From Pseudomonas sp. BCA17 (GTDB taxonomy: Bacteria > Pseudomonadota > Gammaproteobacteria > Pseudomonadales > Pseudomonadaceae): a DNA stretch of 64,000 bases. Below are positions 10,305-19,777 of the stretch, in pieces. The translations under genes and the position numbers were made by a program. The notes under the pieces were generated by a model that saw only the letters and a program-made list of their open reading frames with translations, did not search any database and was not told the DNA's origin. Where the stretch lies: the NCBI RefSeq assembly GCF_004519405.1, contig NZ_SGWI01000001.1, forward strand, positions 992,001-1,056,000, given 5' to 3'. Position 1 is the stretch's first letter; each line of letters opens with the position of its first letter.

Positions 10305-10774
10305 TGATCACCTACCCGCTGGATGACGATAGCGTCACCGGCAGCTACCAGAATTTTCTTGAGAATGCGTTCGAGGGTCTGCAACTCGCCGGGCTCCAGG
10401 GCACCGGCCAGTTCATTCATCGACTGGGCGCCGATATAAGGCAGCATGTCCGCCAGGCGCTGGCCGTCCTCCGTGAGCACCAGTTGCACCTGGCGCCGGT
10501 CCTGCTCGGAACGCTTGCGCGCCAGCAGGCCCTTCTGTTCCAGGCGGTCGAGCATGCGCGTCATGGAGCCGCTGTCCAGGGACAGGTTGCGACACAGCTC
10601 GGCCGGGGTGTCGACGTCGAATTGGGCAATGATGATCAACACCTTGAACTGCGCGGCAGTCACGCCGTGAGGTTCCATATGGGTGTCGATAATGCGGTCC
10701 TTGAGCAACGCGGCTCGGCCCAACAGGAGACCGAGGTGACAGTTGCGGAAACTGTCAGGGGTGAAGTGGGCCAT
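10301..10774 (-). CDS. MarR-family repressor of the efflux operon
   Basis: Winged-helix regulator of 157 residues and first gene of the operon. The recognition region reads TPAELCRNLSLDSGSMTRMLDRLEQKGLLARK, followed by the wing RSEQDRRQVQLVLTEDG (typical DxRxxxxxLT of MarR proteins; landmarks LDSGSMTRMLDRLE and DRRQVQLVLTEDG). Translation starts at an ATG with ribosome site AAGGTGA. The promoter upstream carries two palindromes, so negative autoregulation relieved by a ligand is the likely logic, as for EmrR/MprA. The inducing ligand is unknown. Confidence 0.9.
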   Translation of the reverse strand: MAHFTPDSFRNCHLGLLLGRAALLKDRIIDTHMEPHGVTAAQFKVLIIIAQFDVDTPAELCRNLSLDSGSMTRMLDRLEQKGLLARKRSEQDRRQVQLVLTEDGQRLADMLPYIGAQSMNELAGALEPGELQTLERILKKILVAAGDAIVIQRVGDQ

Positions 10775-10790
10775 CGGAAGTCACCTTATT

Positions 10791-10846
10791 ACTGCCTAGG
10801 CAGTGAATGTATGACAAGATGTTACTGCTTAGGCAGCGAATGTCAA
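10791..10846 (-). promoter_or_regulatory. marR-emr operon promoter with two tandem palindromic operators
   Basis: Reading the minus strand: a perfect -35 TTGACA (10841-10846), a 16-base spacer and a -10 TAACAT (10819-10824). One operator, CTGCCTAAGCAG (10825-10836), fills the spacer. A second, the perfect 14-bp palindrome ACTGCCTAGGCAGT (10791-10804), lies downstream of the -10. Their centres are 33 bp apart, about three helical turns, so two MarR dimers could bind the same face. The ribosome site and marR ATG follow directly. Confidence 0.75.
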
Positions 10847-10878
10847 ATGGAATTATTAGCTTGCTTGGTAATGTGAAA

Positions 10879-10956
10879 GGGGGGCTTGCTCCCGATAGCA
10901 ATGAATCAGCCAGCTTATCTGTGACTGATGCACCGCTATCGGCAGCAAGCCCCCCC
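10879..10956. repeat. REPIN, GGGGGGCTTGCTCCCGATAGC type
   Basis: Inverted pair: GGGGGGCTTGCTCCCGATAG at the left, CTATCGGCAGCAAGCCCCCC at the right, about 35 bases between. It lies between the start of the efflux operon and the 3' end of tamB. Confidence 0.75.
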
Positions 10957-10970
10957 TGAAAAATGCCGTC

Positions 10971-11070
10971 TGTAGGCGCGAGCTTGCTCGCGAAAAACGT
11001 CAACGATAACGCGCGTTGCCTGAATCAACGCGGCGCCTGTGAGTTCTTCGCGAGCAAGCTCGTCCCTACA
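10971..11070. repeat. REPIN, GTAGGCGCGAGCTTGCTCGCG type
   Basis: Inverted pair TGTAGGCGCGAGCTTGCTCG / CGAGCAAGCTCGTCCCTACA flanking about 50 bases. It sits only 14 bp from the preceding REPIN but belongs to a different sequence subtype, the one seen at 5997-6083. Together the two REPINs fill most of the 344-bp gap between marR and tamB. Confidence 0.75.
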
Positions 11071-11118
11071 AAAAGCCTTGGCTGGCATCAGCCAGCCTAT
11101 TTCTTGAGCGAGTAAGAC

Positions 11119-14100
11119 TTAGAAATCCCTTTTGTAGAAAATATCCAACGAACTGGCCACACCACTGGCCACTTCCAGATACACCTTCTTGCTGAGCAGA
11201 TAGCGCAGCGCGATGGTGTTGGCCGGTTCGAACACCCCTACCCCGTAACGCAGGCTGAGCTTCTCGGTGATCTTGCCGCTGGCCACCACGGCGGTGGTGT
11301 TGCCACTGCCCTGGGTGTCGAGTTCGAAGTCCTGAATACCCAGGTTCTTGGCGATGTCCGAGGTCACCCCGGCGCTGCCCATCAGACCCAGGCCCAATGC
11401 CGCTTGGGCGAGCACGTTGTTGTCTTCGCCAGTGGTACTCAGCGGACGCCCCAGCACCAGGTAGGACAGCGCCTGCTCCTGGCTCATGGCCGGCTCCGAG
11501 AAGATTTGCGTGGTGGGCTGCTCGGCGCTGCCGCTCAGACGGATACCGGCGGTGACGTCACCGGTCTTGCGAATGGCTTCGATGTCCAGGTAAGGCTGGT
11601 CGAGCGGCCCGGCAAACAATAGCCGAGCACGGCGCACATCGAGTTTCTGACCATAGGCACGGTAGCGACCGTCGTTGAGCCACAGCTCGCCTCGGGTGTC
11701 CATGTTGTCGCCGATATGCACCTGGCCCTGCACTTTGGCGGTAAGACCGAAGCCGGCGAAATTGAGCTGATCTTCGCCCACCACCACGTCGATATCCATG
11801 GCCATCGCCATCGGCGGTTTGCCTTCTTCGGTCTGGCTGCCGACGATGACCGTGTCATCCGAGACCTTGACGGTCGACGGCGGCAATTCACGTACGGTGA
11901 TATCGCCGCGCGGGATGTGCACCTTGCCGGCGATGGCCAGCTTGTCGCCCTTGAGGCTGATCTTCAGGTCGGGCGCCACTTCCAGCACGGCGTATGGCTC
12001 CACCGTCACCGGCAGTTGCGCCCCCTGCAAATTGAGGTCCACCGCCAGGGCCTGGCCCCAACCGATATGGCCCTTGAGGCTACCCTGGCCAGCCTTGCCG
12101 CTGCGCCAAGCGCCGTTGAGCTGTACGTTCTCACCGGCGATCAGCGCCTGCACATTCAGGTTCTCCAGGCTCACCGGCAATTCAGGCCCGGAAATCTCGC
12201 CGCCCACCAGGTCCACGTTGCCGTTGACCTGCGGCGCGAGCAAGCCACCGGAGATGCGGCCGCTGCCATTGAGCTTGCCGTTGAGCTTTTCCACCATCGG
12301 CACAAAGGGTCGCGCCACCGCAAGGTCCAGACCGGTCAAGCTGAAATTGCCGGTGATCGGCTTGTTCTTCGGCAACGGGTTGATCTGCGCTTGTAACAGC
12401 AACTCGCCGAGCTTGCCGCCACGGAAGTTGAGCTGGGTGTCGATGCGCTTGGGGTTGAGGGTGGTTTCCAGTTTCAGGGTGTCGTAGGGGAAATCCAGCC
12501 ACTGGTTCTTGTCCTTGACGCGCAACGTACCGCCACTGGCATCCACCGCGACCACGCCCTTAGGGCCGCTGGCGGGCAGGTCGAGCTGCACGTCGGCGTT
12601 GAGCTTGCCCTGCCAGGCAAAGTCTTTCGGCAAGAATGCCGCCAGGCTGTCAATCGGGAATTGCTTGAGGTGGTAACGCAACTTGGGTTCGGGCATCAGG
12701 CGTTGATCTTCACCGCACAGGCTGGCGGCGCCGGACACCCAGCAATGCGCCGCGAAGGTCAGTTTGCCGTCCGCCAGGCGTTCGATCTTTGCCGGGGCTT
12801 GCAGCTTCCAGTCCTGGCCACCGGCTTGCACATCGCCACTGGCCAGGCGCCCGCGCCAGTTGCCTTTGTCGAGATTGCCGTCCAGGGCCAGGGCCAGCTT
12901 GACCAACGGGCCGACCAGATCCAGTTGGACTTTCTGGTTCTTGATATCGCCTTGAGCGCTGGCGGTCAGGCTGCCGACCTGAGTTTCGCCGGCCTGGATG
13001 CCGCTGCCCTTGAGGTCGACTTTGGCGCGCTGGGCGCTGTCCAGCGTGGCATCGAGGTTCAGGCTTTGCAGGTGGTTGTCGGCGAATGCCAGTTGCTGGC
13101 CTTTGAGGTCGAGCTTACCTTGGGGCGACTTCAGGCTGCCGGCGACGTTGATCCGCCCATCGATCTGACCGCGCAATTGCGGCCACAACTGGGCCAGGCG
13201 CGCCAGCTTGATATCGATCTGCCCGGCCAGGCGTTGTTGCAGGCTGCCACTGCCGTTGATGCGGTTGTCGCCCAGGCGGATATCCAGGTTGGCCAGGGTC
13301 CATTGTTCGCCCACGCCTTCGGCCTTGGCCGCCAGCACGGCGGTTTGCCCACGCAGGCGGCCCTTGAGGTCCAGGTCGGCGTTCAGTTTGAGCTGTTCGT
13401 TTTTGAACTCGCCCTTGCTGCGCAGTGGGCCTGCCAGGGTCCCCGGCAATTCAGCGACCCAATACGCCGGGTTCAGCGCCGACAGGTCCAACGCCGTGTC
13501 CCAGGCGATGCCGTCGGCAAATTGCAGGTTCAGGTGGCCCTCGGCCTTGCCTTGGCCGGCGGTCAGTTTCAGCTCAGGCAGGAAGATTTGCTTGAGGTCA
13601 CCGCTGAACGGCGTGACCACATTGAACGTACCGGCCGGGCCATCGAGGTCGGCCTTGAGGTTGCCGAGGTAGTTGCCGTCTTTGTAGGAGACTTCACCCT
13701 TGAAGGTACGCACTGCAACCTGCGGCTCTTCGATCACGGGGTAGAGGCGATGCCACGGGAAATCCAGCCAGTCGACCTTGGCGTCGGCGCTGAAGCCCTG
13801 TTGCCAGTCCAGATTGGCGCTGAGCTTGAGGCTTTGCTTGTCGCCGGCAGTCAGGTCCAGCCCGGCAATCTGCGCGCCCTTGGCGTCGACCTTGCCTTGC
13901 AGCAACAGGTCCACCGGAGCTTTTTCCGCCGGCAACACAGCCTTGCCCAGCAATTGGTAACCGTTGTGCAAATCACCCTTGGCGGTGAGGTCCAGTTGAT
14001 TGAGTTGCAGGGTGTCGGGCAGGTCGGCGCTGGCTTTGAAGCTGTCGGCGGTGATATGCAATTGCGCGGGGAGGTTTTCCACCAGGGGTTGCAGTTCGCC

Positions 14101-14790
14101 GCTGAGCTTGGCGGGCAGGTAGCCGCTGCTGTCGGCGTCGAGCTTGAGAGTCTTGAGCAAGTCGCCATCGACCTTGAGCGCAACCTTCCACGGCGCGCCG
14201 CCCGGGGCGTACGGCAGGCTCAGGTTACCGGTGGCGGTCAAAGGCCAGTCGCCCACAGGTTGCAGCAGGCCATTGAGGTCCAGCACCAGACCGTCGCGCT
14301 GCAGGTGCACCGAATCGATCTGCAGGCCGGCCGCCGTCCAATGCGCCGCCAATTGCAGGCCCTTGAGTTCTTCGCTGCCATTAAATAACAGGCTACCGAC
14401 GCGAACCTCGCCCAATTGGATGGCAAGCGGCAACTTCAACTCAGGCAATTGGATCGGCCCGCTGCTTTCTTGCGTACTGGGGGGAAATTGCAGGCTGACC
14501 TGCTCCACGTCCAGCTGATTGATACACACGGTCATGCGCAACAGGCAGGCCGGCGACCAATCGAATTTCGGCGCATTGAGCTCGACGCGGCTGGTGCCCT
14601 GTTGCCACAGCAGGTGATCGGCACTCCACTGGCCACCCAAATGGCCCTGGAAATTCTCGACGCTCAAACCCGGCACCTGGCCCAGCGCCCAACGACTGCC
14701 CGCCTGGGTGCCGAGCAGCGTCCACGACGCCAGTAACACTAAAGCGAGGACCGCCGCCACGGCCAGCCCCGCTATTTTCAAACCACGCAT
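11119..14790 (-). CDS. tamB: Translocation and assembly module inner-membrane component TamB
   Basis: Large AsmA/TamB-type protein (1223 residues from the ATG at 14790) that spans the periplasm with a long beta-groove and partners TamA in outer-membrane protein insertion and phospholipid transport. It has an N-terminal anchor helix (GLKIAGLAVAAVLALVLLAS), a long series of repeated beta-rich segments ('LDLKGQ', 'GSGSLQQ', 'LNLDATLD'), and the conserved DUF490 C-terminus including MSQEQALSYLVLGRPLS and LRYGVGVFEPANTIALRYLL (landmark). The ATG overlaps the tamA stop codon (TGATG), typical of a coupled tamAB operon; a GTG one codon upstream is an alternative start. Confidence 0.95.
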   Translation of the reverse strand: MRGLKIAGLAVAAVLALVLLASWTLLGTQAGSRWALGQVPGLSVENFQGHLGGQWSADHLLWQQGTSRVELNAPKFDWSPACLLRMTVCINQLDVEQVSLQFPPSTQESSGPIQLPELKLPLAIQLGEVRVGSLLFNGSEELKGLQLAAHWTAAGLQIDSVHLQRDGLVLDLNGLLQPVGDWPLTATGNLSLPYAPGGAPWKVALKVDGDLLKTLKLDADSSGYLPAKLSGELQPLVENLPAQLHITADSFKASADLPDTLQLNQLDLTAKGDLHNGYQLLGKAVLPAEKAPVDLLLQGKVDAKGAQIAGLDLTAGDKQSLKLSANLDWQQGFSADAKVDWLDFPWHRLYPVIEEPQVAVRTFKGEVSYKDGNYLGNLKADLDGPAGTFNVVTPFSGDLKQIFLPELKLTAGQGKAEGHLNLQFADGIAWDTALDLSALNPAYWVAELPGTLAGPLRSKGEFKNEQLKLNADLDLKGRLRGQTAVLAAKAEGVGEQWTLANLDIRLGDNRINGSGSLQQRLAGQIDIKLARLAQLWPQLRGQIDGRINVAGSLKSPQGKLDLKGQQLAFADNHLQSLNLDATLDSAQRAKVDLKGSGIQAGETQVGSLTASAQGDIKNQKVQLDLVGPLVKLALALDGNLDKGNWRGRLASGDVQAGGQDWKLQAPAKIERLADGKLTFAAHCWVSGAASLCGEDQRLMPEPKLRYHLKQFPIDSLAAFLPKDFAWQGKLNADVQLDLPASGPKGVVAVDASGGTLRVKDKNQWLDFPYDTLKLETTLNPKRIDTQLNFRGGKLGELLLQAQINPLPKNKPITGNFSLTGLDLAVARPFVPMVEKLNGKLNGSGRISGGLLAPQVNGNVDLVGGEISGPELPVSLENLNVQALIAGENVQLNGAWRSGKAGQGSLKGHIGWGQALAVDLNLQGAQLPVTVEPYAVLEVAPDLKISLKGDKLAIAGKVHIPRGDITVRELPPSTVKVSDDTVIVGSQTEEGKPPMAMAMDIDVVVGEDQLNFAGFGLTAKVQGQVHIGDNMDTRGELWLNDGRYRAYGQKLDVRRARLLFAGPLDQPYLDIEAIRKTGDVTAGIRLSGSAEQPTTQIFSEPAMSQEQALSYLVLGRPLSTTGEDNNVLAQAALGLGLMGSAGVTSDIAKNLGIQDFELDTQGSGNTTAVVASGKITEKLSLRYGVGVFEPANTIALRYLLSKKVYLEVASGVASSLDIFYKRDF

Positions 14791-16517
14791 CACAGCTCAG
14801 GCCCCATGGAAAAGTGCAATCGAATGCCGCCCGGATCTTCGAGGGCATGGGCCAGGTCGAGGCGGATCGGCCCCACCGGCGAGACCCAGCGGATACCGAC
14901 GCCGACACCGGTTTTCAGGCTGGGCATGTCCAGGGTGTTGAACGAGTTGCCCTGGTCGATAAAGGTCGCGATCCGCCATTTCTCGGCGATAGAATATTGA
15001 TACTCAGCGCTCAGGGCCACCATGTAGCGGCCGCCGATACGGTCGCCAAGGTCGTTCTCTGGCGACAAGGTCTGGTACTCGTAGCCGCGCACGCTCTGAT
15101 CACCACCGGCAAAGAAGCGCAGCGAGGGCGGCACGGATTTGTAGCCGTTGGTGGCACTGCCGCCGAACTGTGCACGGCCCAGGAAGCGATGGTTGTCCCA
15201 TAGCGTGGTCAAGCCTTTGATGGTCGCCGTGCCGTAAAGCAGGTTGGTGTCGGAACCGAAGCCTTCCTTGGCGACTTTGGTATCGAACATCAAGCGGTAG
15301 CCGTTATGGGGGTCGATACGGTTGTCGCTGCGCAGGTAGGAATAACTGATGCCCGGCATCACCAGGTTACTCAAGCCGGAATCATTGCCCAGGCGATATT
15401 CTTCGCGCTGGTACTTGAGCGAGATGATACGGGTCCAGCCGCTGGGCAACTTGCTGTGCCATTCGGGACCGACGGTGAGCAATTTACTCAAGGTGTCGGT
15501 GCCGGCCAGTTCTTCGTTCTGGTAGCCGCCGGCAAAGCGCAACTTGTCGGTCAGCGGCGGGTCGAGCGGCACGTCGTACCACAGGCCGACGTTCTGGCGC
15601 GGCGCCGATAATTCAGCTTCCCAGCCGTAGCTATGGCCTTGGGGGTTGACCCAGTGACGGGTCCAGTTGGCCTTGCCGCGCGGGCCGACGTCGGTCGAGT
15701 AACCAAGGCCCAGGCCCATGGTGCGGGGCTTGCGGGTTTCCAGTTGCACGGCCACCGGGATCACGTCGTCGGTAGCGGCAGCAGGCGCGGCGTCGACGCG
15801 CACGCCTTCGAAGAACCCGCTTGCCTGCAGGTTCTGGTTGAGTTCGGCGATCAATTCGGAGTCGTAGGGAGTGCCGCTTTTGAACGGCACCATGCGTTGC
15901 AGCAGGTCGGCATCGAACGGCGTGTCGCCGGTGAAGTTGACCTTGCCCATGCTGTAGCGGTTGCCGCTGTCGTAAATGAGTTCGATATCGGCCACGCCCG
16001 CCTTGGGGTCCACCGACAGTTTCTGGCTGGTAAAGCGCCCGCTGAAAAAGCCGTAGCGTGAAGCCTGGTTCTGGATCAGACGCTTGGCGTCTTCGTAATG
16101 GCCATGGTTGAGCGCCGCGCCGGGCTTGAGGTCGTCGCCGGTCGGCACGCGAAACGCCTTGAGGCTCGCGGCCGGGCCGTCGACCCGAATGGTCACGTTG
16201 CGCAAATGCACCGGTTCGCCGGGGTCGATGGTGAGGATCAGGCGCGGATTCTTGCCGCCCTTCACATCGCTGGCGATCTGTGGCTGATAGAAACCCAAAG
16301 CCTGCGCCGCTTTGCGCGCCTGCTCCTCGGCGCCACGGCTGAACCGCAGCAACGCTTCTTCATCACGGTCGCCAACCCCGCCGATATAGCCTTCGATGTT
16401 GGCTTTCAACGCGTCGTTTGAGGGGTTGACCCGCACGTCCAATTCGCTTTGCGCCAACGCGCCGCAGCTTGTGAACAGCAGAACCAAGCCGCTGGTAAAT
16501 CTTCCTGGAAACTTCAT
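14790..16517 (-). CDS. tamA: Outer-membrane assembly module TamA (Omp85 family)
   Basis: Omp85 protein of 575 residues (E. coli TamA 577). The start at 16517 gives a clear signal peptide, MKFPGRFTSGLVLLFTSCGA then LAQ|SELD. POTRA domains occupy roughly residues 25-270, followed by a C-terminal 16-strand barrel with the lid-lock motif SVRGYEYQ near 475 and the end strand RLHFSMGPEL. The reading frame stays open upstream to 16847, but that part lies over the acetyltransferase gene on the same strand and lacks a signal sequence, so I reject it. Translationally coupled to tamB. Confidence 0.94.
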   Translation of the reverse strand: MKFPGRFTSGLVLLFTSCGALAQSELDVRVNPSNDALKANIEGYIGGVGDRDEEALLRFSRGAEEQARKAAQALGFYQPQIASDVKGGKNPRLILTIDPGEPVHLRNVTIRVDGPAASLKAFRVPTGDDLKPGAALNHGHYEDAKRLIQNQASRYGFFSGRFTSQKLSVDPKAGVADIELIYDSGNRYSMGKVNFTGDTPFDADLLQRMVPFKSGTPYDSELIAELNQNLQASGFFEGVRVDAAPAAATDDVIPVAVQLETRKPRTMGLGLGYSTDVGPRGKANWTRHWVNPQGHSYGWEAELSAPRQNVGLWYDVPLDPPLTDKLRFAGGYQNEELAGTDTLSKLLTVGPEWHSKLPSGWTRIISLKYQREEYRLGNDSGLSNLVMPGISYSYLRSDNRIDPHNGYRLMFDTKVAKEGFGSDTNLLYGTATIKGLTTLWDNHRFLGRAQFGGSATNGYKSVPPSLRFFAGGDQSVRGYEYQTLSPENDLGDRIGGRYMVALSAEYQYSIAEKWRIATFIDQGNSFNTLDMPSLKTGVGVGIRWVSPVGPIRLDLAHALEDPGGIRLHFSMGPEL

Positions 16518-16581
16518 AGGCGCGGATGCTACACGAGCTGGGGAGACACTTTGAACTCGGAATTGTCTGAATAATTCTGTC

Positions 16582-17223
16582 TTAAGCCGTTGCAGCATGT
16601 AACGCCTGGGGATTGGGGTGAAAAAACACATGCTCCAGCACCGGTCCCACGGCGACTTCACCAATTTCCTCATAGCCCTGGCGTTTGTAGAACTCCAGGT
16701 AGCGGGAGTTGCCGGTGTCGAGCACCACGCCCGAAGAGTGCGGGTCTTCGGCGCACCAGTTGTGCACCGCCTCAAGCAGCTGCTCGCCGTAGTGTTTGCC
16801 CTGGAATTGCGGGTGAATACCCAACAGTGGCAACACGTGCACCGCATCCCCCGGCAGGCATGCCAGCACCGCGTGATGGTATTCCAGATAACGGCGCGTA
16901 CCGCGCACGCCGGTGCTCAGCCACATGCGCAATTGCCAGGCCCAGCTTTCGGTGATCCCCAGGCGCCGTTGCGGTGGCGCGATCAGGGCGATGCCGATCA
17001 AGCGGTCGTTCACCAATAAGCCGATGGCGGGCAAGCTCTGGAAGAAATGCTGCTTGACCAGCTCGCGCACGGTGGCCCGCACACGTTGCTCGTAGCCCGG
17101 GCGCTCGGCTTCGAAGATGTAGGCAAAGGTCGGTTCATGGCGATAGGCCTGGTACAACAATGAACGGGCTTCGCGGGAATAACCGCTGTCGAGCAGATGA
17201 ATCTGGGCCATGGTGTCAGGCAT
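16582..17223 (-). CDS. GNAT-family N-acetyltransferase
   Basis: Soluble protein of 213 residues from the ATG at 17223 ([14 protein letters not shown], ribosome site GGGAG upstream); an ATG 24 bp further up is less likely. The C-terminal half contains the acetyl-CoA binding region [20 protein letters not shown] (motif A, Q/HxxGKG-like) and [20 protein letters not shown] (motif B). These residues mark the GNAT fold; the acceptor substrate cannot be inferred. It lies 64 bp upstream of tamA on the same strand and might be co-transcribed, though no functional link is evident. Confidence 0.85.
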   Translation of the reverse strand: MPDTMAQIHLLDSGYSREARSLLYQAYRHEPTFAYIFEAERPGYEQRVRATVRELVKQHFFQSLPAIGLLVNDRLIGIALIAPPQRRLGITESWAWQLRMWLSTGVRGTRRYLEYHHAVLACLPGDAVHVLPLLGIHPQFQGKHYGEQLLEAVHNWCAEDPHSSGVVLDTGNSRYLEFYKRQGYEEIGEVAVGPVLEHVFFHPNPQALHAATA

Positions 17224-17390
17224 ACGTTCAATCTCCCTGGGCGCCATTGAAAGATGGCGTTCTTATGGGTACGAACTTGTACGGCGCGAGTCGTTCCCAG
17301 ACATTAGCAGTGCATCCACCCTGCCGCCACGCTGGCCCCCGTCCGACTTGTCGGCTAGCATCGCCGTTTTGCCAGACTGGACTGCCGACC

Positions 17391-18203
17391 ATGAAAATCG
17401 TCTCCTTCAATATCAACGGGCTGCGCGCCCGCCCTCATCAGCTGGCGGCGTTGATCGAGAAACACCAACCCGACGTGATCGGCCTGCAGGAAACCAAAGT
17501 CCACGATGACCAGTTCCCCTTGGCCGAAGTACAAGCCTTGGGCTATCACGTTTACTACCACGGGCAAAAAGGCCATTACGGCGTGGCGCTGCTTTCCCGC
17601 AAGGAAGCCCTGAGCGTGCACAAAGGCTTTGCCACGGATGAAGAAGACGCCCAGCGCCGTTTTATCTGGGGCACCTTCGCCGATGAAAATGGCCAACCGG
17701 TCACCATCATGAACGGCTATTTCCCCCAGGGCGAAAGCCGCGACCACCCGACCAAGTTCCCGGCCAAGCAGCGCTTCTACGAAGACCTGCAACAGTTGCT
17801 GGAAAGCCAGTTCAGCAATGAACAAGCGCTGGTGGTAATGGGCGACGTGAACATTTCCCCGGAAGATTGCGATATTGGCATCGGTGCCGACAACGCCAAG
17901 CGCTGGCTGAAAACCGGCAAGTGCAGCTTCCTGCCGGAAGAACGCGAGTGGATGGCGCGCCTGAAGAACTGGGGCCTGGTGGACAGTTTCCGTCATCTGA
18001 ACCCGGACGTGGCCGACCGTTTCAGTTGGTTCGATTATCGCAGCCGCGGTTTTGAAGACGAGCCCAAGCGTGGGTTGCGCATCGACGTGATCCTGGCGTC
18101 CAACGGCTTGCTATCGCGGGTCAAGGATGCGGGCGTGGATTACGAGCTGCGCGGTTTGGAAAAACCATCGGATCATGCGCCGATCTGGCTCGAATTGAGC
18201 TGA
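17391..18203 (+). CDS. xthA: Exodeoxyribonuclease III
   Basis: AP endonuclease / 3'-5' exonuclease of base excision repair, 270 residues from the ATG at 17391 (E. coli XthA 268). EEP-fold motifs are intact: [25 protein letters not shown] (metal Glu), [31 protein letters not shown] and the catalytic end [10 protein letters not shown]. The longer open frame upstream begins within the divergent acetyltransferase promoter and has no family resemblance. A short GC-rich hairpin follows the stop. Confidence 0.96.
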   Translation: MKIVSFNINGLRARPHQLAALIEKHQPDVIGLQETKVHDDQFPLAEVQALGYHVYYHGQKGHYGVALLSRKEALSVHKGFATDEEDAQRRFIWGTFADENGQPVTIMNGYFPQGESRDHPTKFPAKQRFYEDLQQLLESQFSNEQALVVMGDVNISPEDCDIGIGADNAKRWLKTGKCSFLPEEREWMARLKNWGLVDSFRHLNPDVADRFSWFDYRSRGFEDEPKRGLRIDVILASNGLLSRVKDAGVDYELRGLEKPSDHAPIWLELS

Positions 18204-18211
18204 TCAACCCT

Positions 18212-18235
18212 GTGGGAGGGGGCAACCCCCTCCAC
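18212..18235. terminator. GC-rich hairpin after xthA
   Basis: GTGGGAGGGGG-CA-ACCCCCTCCAC, a near-perfect hairpin 9 bp after the xthA stop. It resembles half of a REP element and lacks a T-run, so termination is only possible. Confidence 0.45.
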
Positions 18236-18320
18236 CTTTGCCCATCGCTTACCCGTCATATTTATGCAACCTGCCTGACTTAATCTCGCGGCACTCCCTT
18301 TGGCTTGAGAAGGTGCCGGC

Positions 18321-19652
18321 ATGAGGCTGCGCGTTCTGTTCCTGTTGACCCTCTTCCCCTTCTTCGCTGTTGCCGCTGCCCTGCCCGTTCCTGACCAAGG
18401 CCCTGCGTTGCGCATTCAGGGTTCCAACACCATTGGTGCAGCACTGGGGCCGGCACTGGTCAAAGGCTTGATGGTGCAACAGGGCCTGCAGGGGGTACAC
18501 AGCGAACCGGCTGAAGGCGCCAATGAACAGCGCATACTCGGCAGTACTCGCCAAGGTAAAACGGTGACTATCGAGGTGGCGGCACACGGCTCCAGCACCG
18601 GGTTTGCCGCGCTGAAAAGGGCCAATGCCGACGTGGCGGCGTCTTCGCGCCCAATCAAGGACAGCGAATTGGTCGACCTTGAGCCCCTGGGCGACCTGAA
18701 AAGCCCTGACGCCGAGCAAGTGATCGCCATCGATGGCCTGGCTATCATCCTCAACCCGCGCAACCCGCTCAATACCTTGAACACCGAGCAGTTGGCGCAG
18801 GTTTTCAACGGGGAAATCAGCACCTGGGAAGCACTGGGCGGGGTCGGTGGCACTATTCATTTGTATGCGCGGGATGATCAGTCCGGCACCTATGACACGT
18901 TCAAGGAGCTGGTATTGAGCCGGCGCGGCAAGCCCCTGGCTCCTAGCGCCCAGCGCTTCGAGTCCAGCGAAGCACTGTCGGATGCAGTGAGCCATGATCC
19001 CCAAGGCATCGGTTTTATCGGCCTGCCCTATGTGCGCCAGGCCAAGGCCGTGGCGATTGTCGACGGCGACTCCCAACCCATGTTGCCGCTGGCCAGCCTG
19101 ATTGCTACCGAAGACTACCCATTGTCTCGCCGGCTGTTCTTTTACCTGCCGCCGTCCAACCGCAACCCGTGGGCCAAAGCCCTGGTGGACTTTACCCAGA
19201 GCGGCAAAGGCCAGGCGATGGTGGCGGCCAACGGGTTTATTGCCCAGCAGGTGCAGGCGATCGGAGTGGAGCCACGCCCATCGATGCCCGAGGACTATCA
19301 AGCCATCGCGCGGGACGCCCAGCGCCTGACCGTAAACTTCCGCTTCGAGGAAGGCAGCGCCAGCCTGGACAGCAAGGCGCGCCAGGATTTGCAGCGGGTG
19401 GTGGCGTACCTGAAAGGCCACGGCAAGCTCGACAAGAAGGTCATGCTGGTGGGGTTCGGCGATATGAAGAACGATCCGCAACGGGCAGCGCTGCTGTCGA
19501 AGCTGCGGGCGATGGCTGTGCGGCGGGAACTGGTCAAGAGCGGCGTGGTACTGCGCGATATCCGTGGCTTCGGCGCGCAGATGCCGGTGGCGACGAATTC
19601 CGCGGATGAAGGCAGGATCAAAAACCGGCGGGTGGAGGTGTGGGTGTACTGA
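18321..19652 (+). CDS. PstS-like phosphate-binding domain fused to OmpA C-terminal domain
   Basis: A 443-residue exported protein. After a signal peptide (LFLLTLFPFFAVAAALPVPD), residues about 28-300 form a PstS/PBP-like domain: RIQGSNTIGAALGPALVKG, AHGSSTGFAAL, ADVAASSRPIKDSE and RDDQSGTYDTFKELVL. The remainder is an OmpA/MotB peptidoglycan-binding domain: LTVNFRFEEGSASLDSKA, MLVGFGDMKNDP and GRIKNRRVEVWVY. A solute-binding domain tethered to peptidoglycan is unusual for a transporter subunit and suggests sensing, scavenging or attachment. No pst transporter genes are nearby. It looks complete and has codon usage like its neighbours. Confidence 0.88.
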   Translation: MRLRVLFLLTLFPFFAVAAALPVPDQGPALRIQGSNTIGAALGPALVKGLMVQQGLQGVHSEPAEGANEQRILGSTRQGKTVTIEVAAHGSSTGFAALKRANADVAASSRPIKDSELVDLEPLGDLKSPDAEQVIAIDGLAIILNPRNPLNTLNTEQLAQVFNGEISTWEALGGVGGTIHLYARDDQSGTYDTFKELVLSRRGKPLAPSAQRFESSEALSDAVSHDPQGIGFIGLPYVRQAKAVAIVDGDSQPMLPLASLIATEDYPLSRRLFFYLPPSNRNPWAKALVDFTQSGKGQAMVAANGFIAQQVQAIGVEPRPSMPEDYQAIARDAQRLTVNFRFEEGSASLDSKARQDLQRVVAYLKGHGKLDKKVMLVGFGDMKNDPQRAALLSKLRAMAVRRELVKSGVVLRDIRGFGAQMPVATNSADEGRIKNRRVEVWVY

Positions 19653-19738
19653 ACCCCTGGGACTGGCGCCGTTGATGCAGGCCTCATACCGGGCAAGCCC
19701 CTTCCCATCCACGTCTACAGAAGCAACGCAGGCCAATG

Positions 19739-19764
19739 GTGGGAGCGGGCTTGTTCCCGATTGC
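19739..19764. repeat. Single REP sequence
   Basis: GTGGGAGCGGGCTTGTTCCC, then GATTGC: an unpaired REP between two convergent genes, with sequence of the SBW25-like GTGGGAGCGGGCTTG class. Confidence 0.55.
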
Positions 19765-19777
19765 AGGCGACGCGGTT

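Noticed and set aside
12661..14388. 575-codon plus-strand ORF opposite tamB
   Set aside because: Antisense shadow of the repetitive tamB gene; no start signals.
16518..16847. N-terminal extension of tamA
   Set aside because: It overlaps the acetyltransferase gene on the same strand in another frame and would hide the clear signal peptide at 16517.
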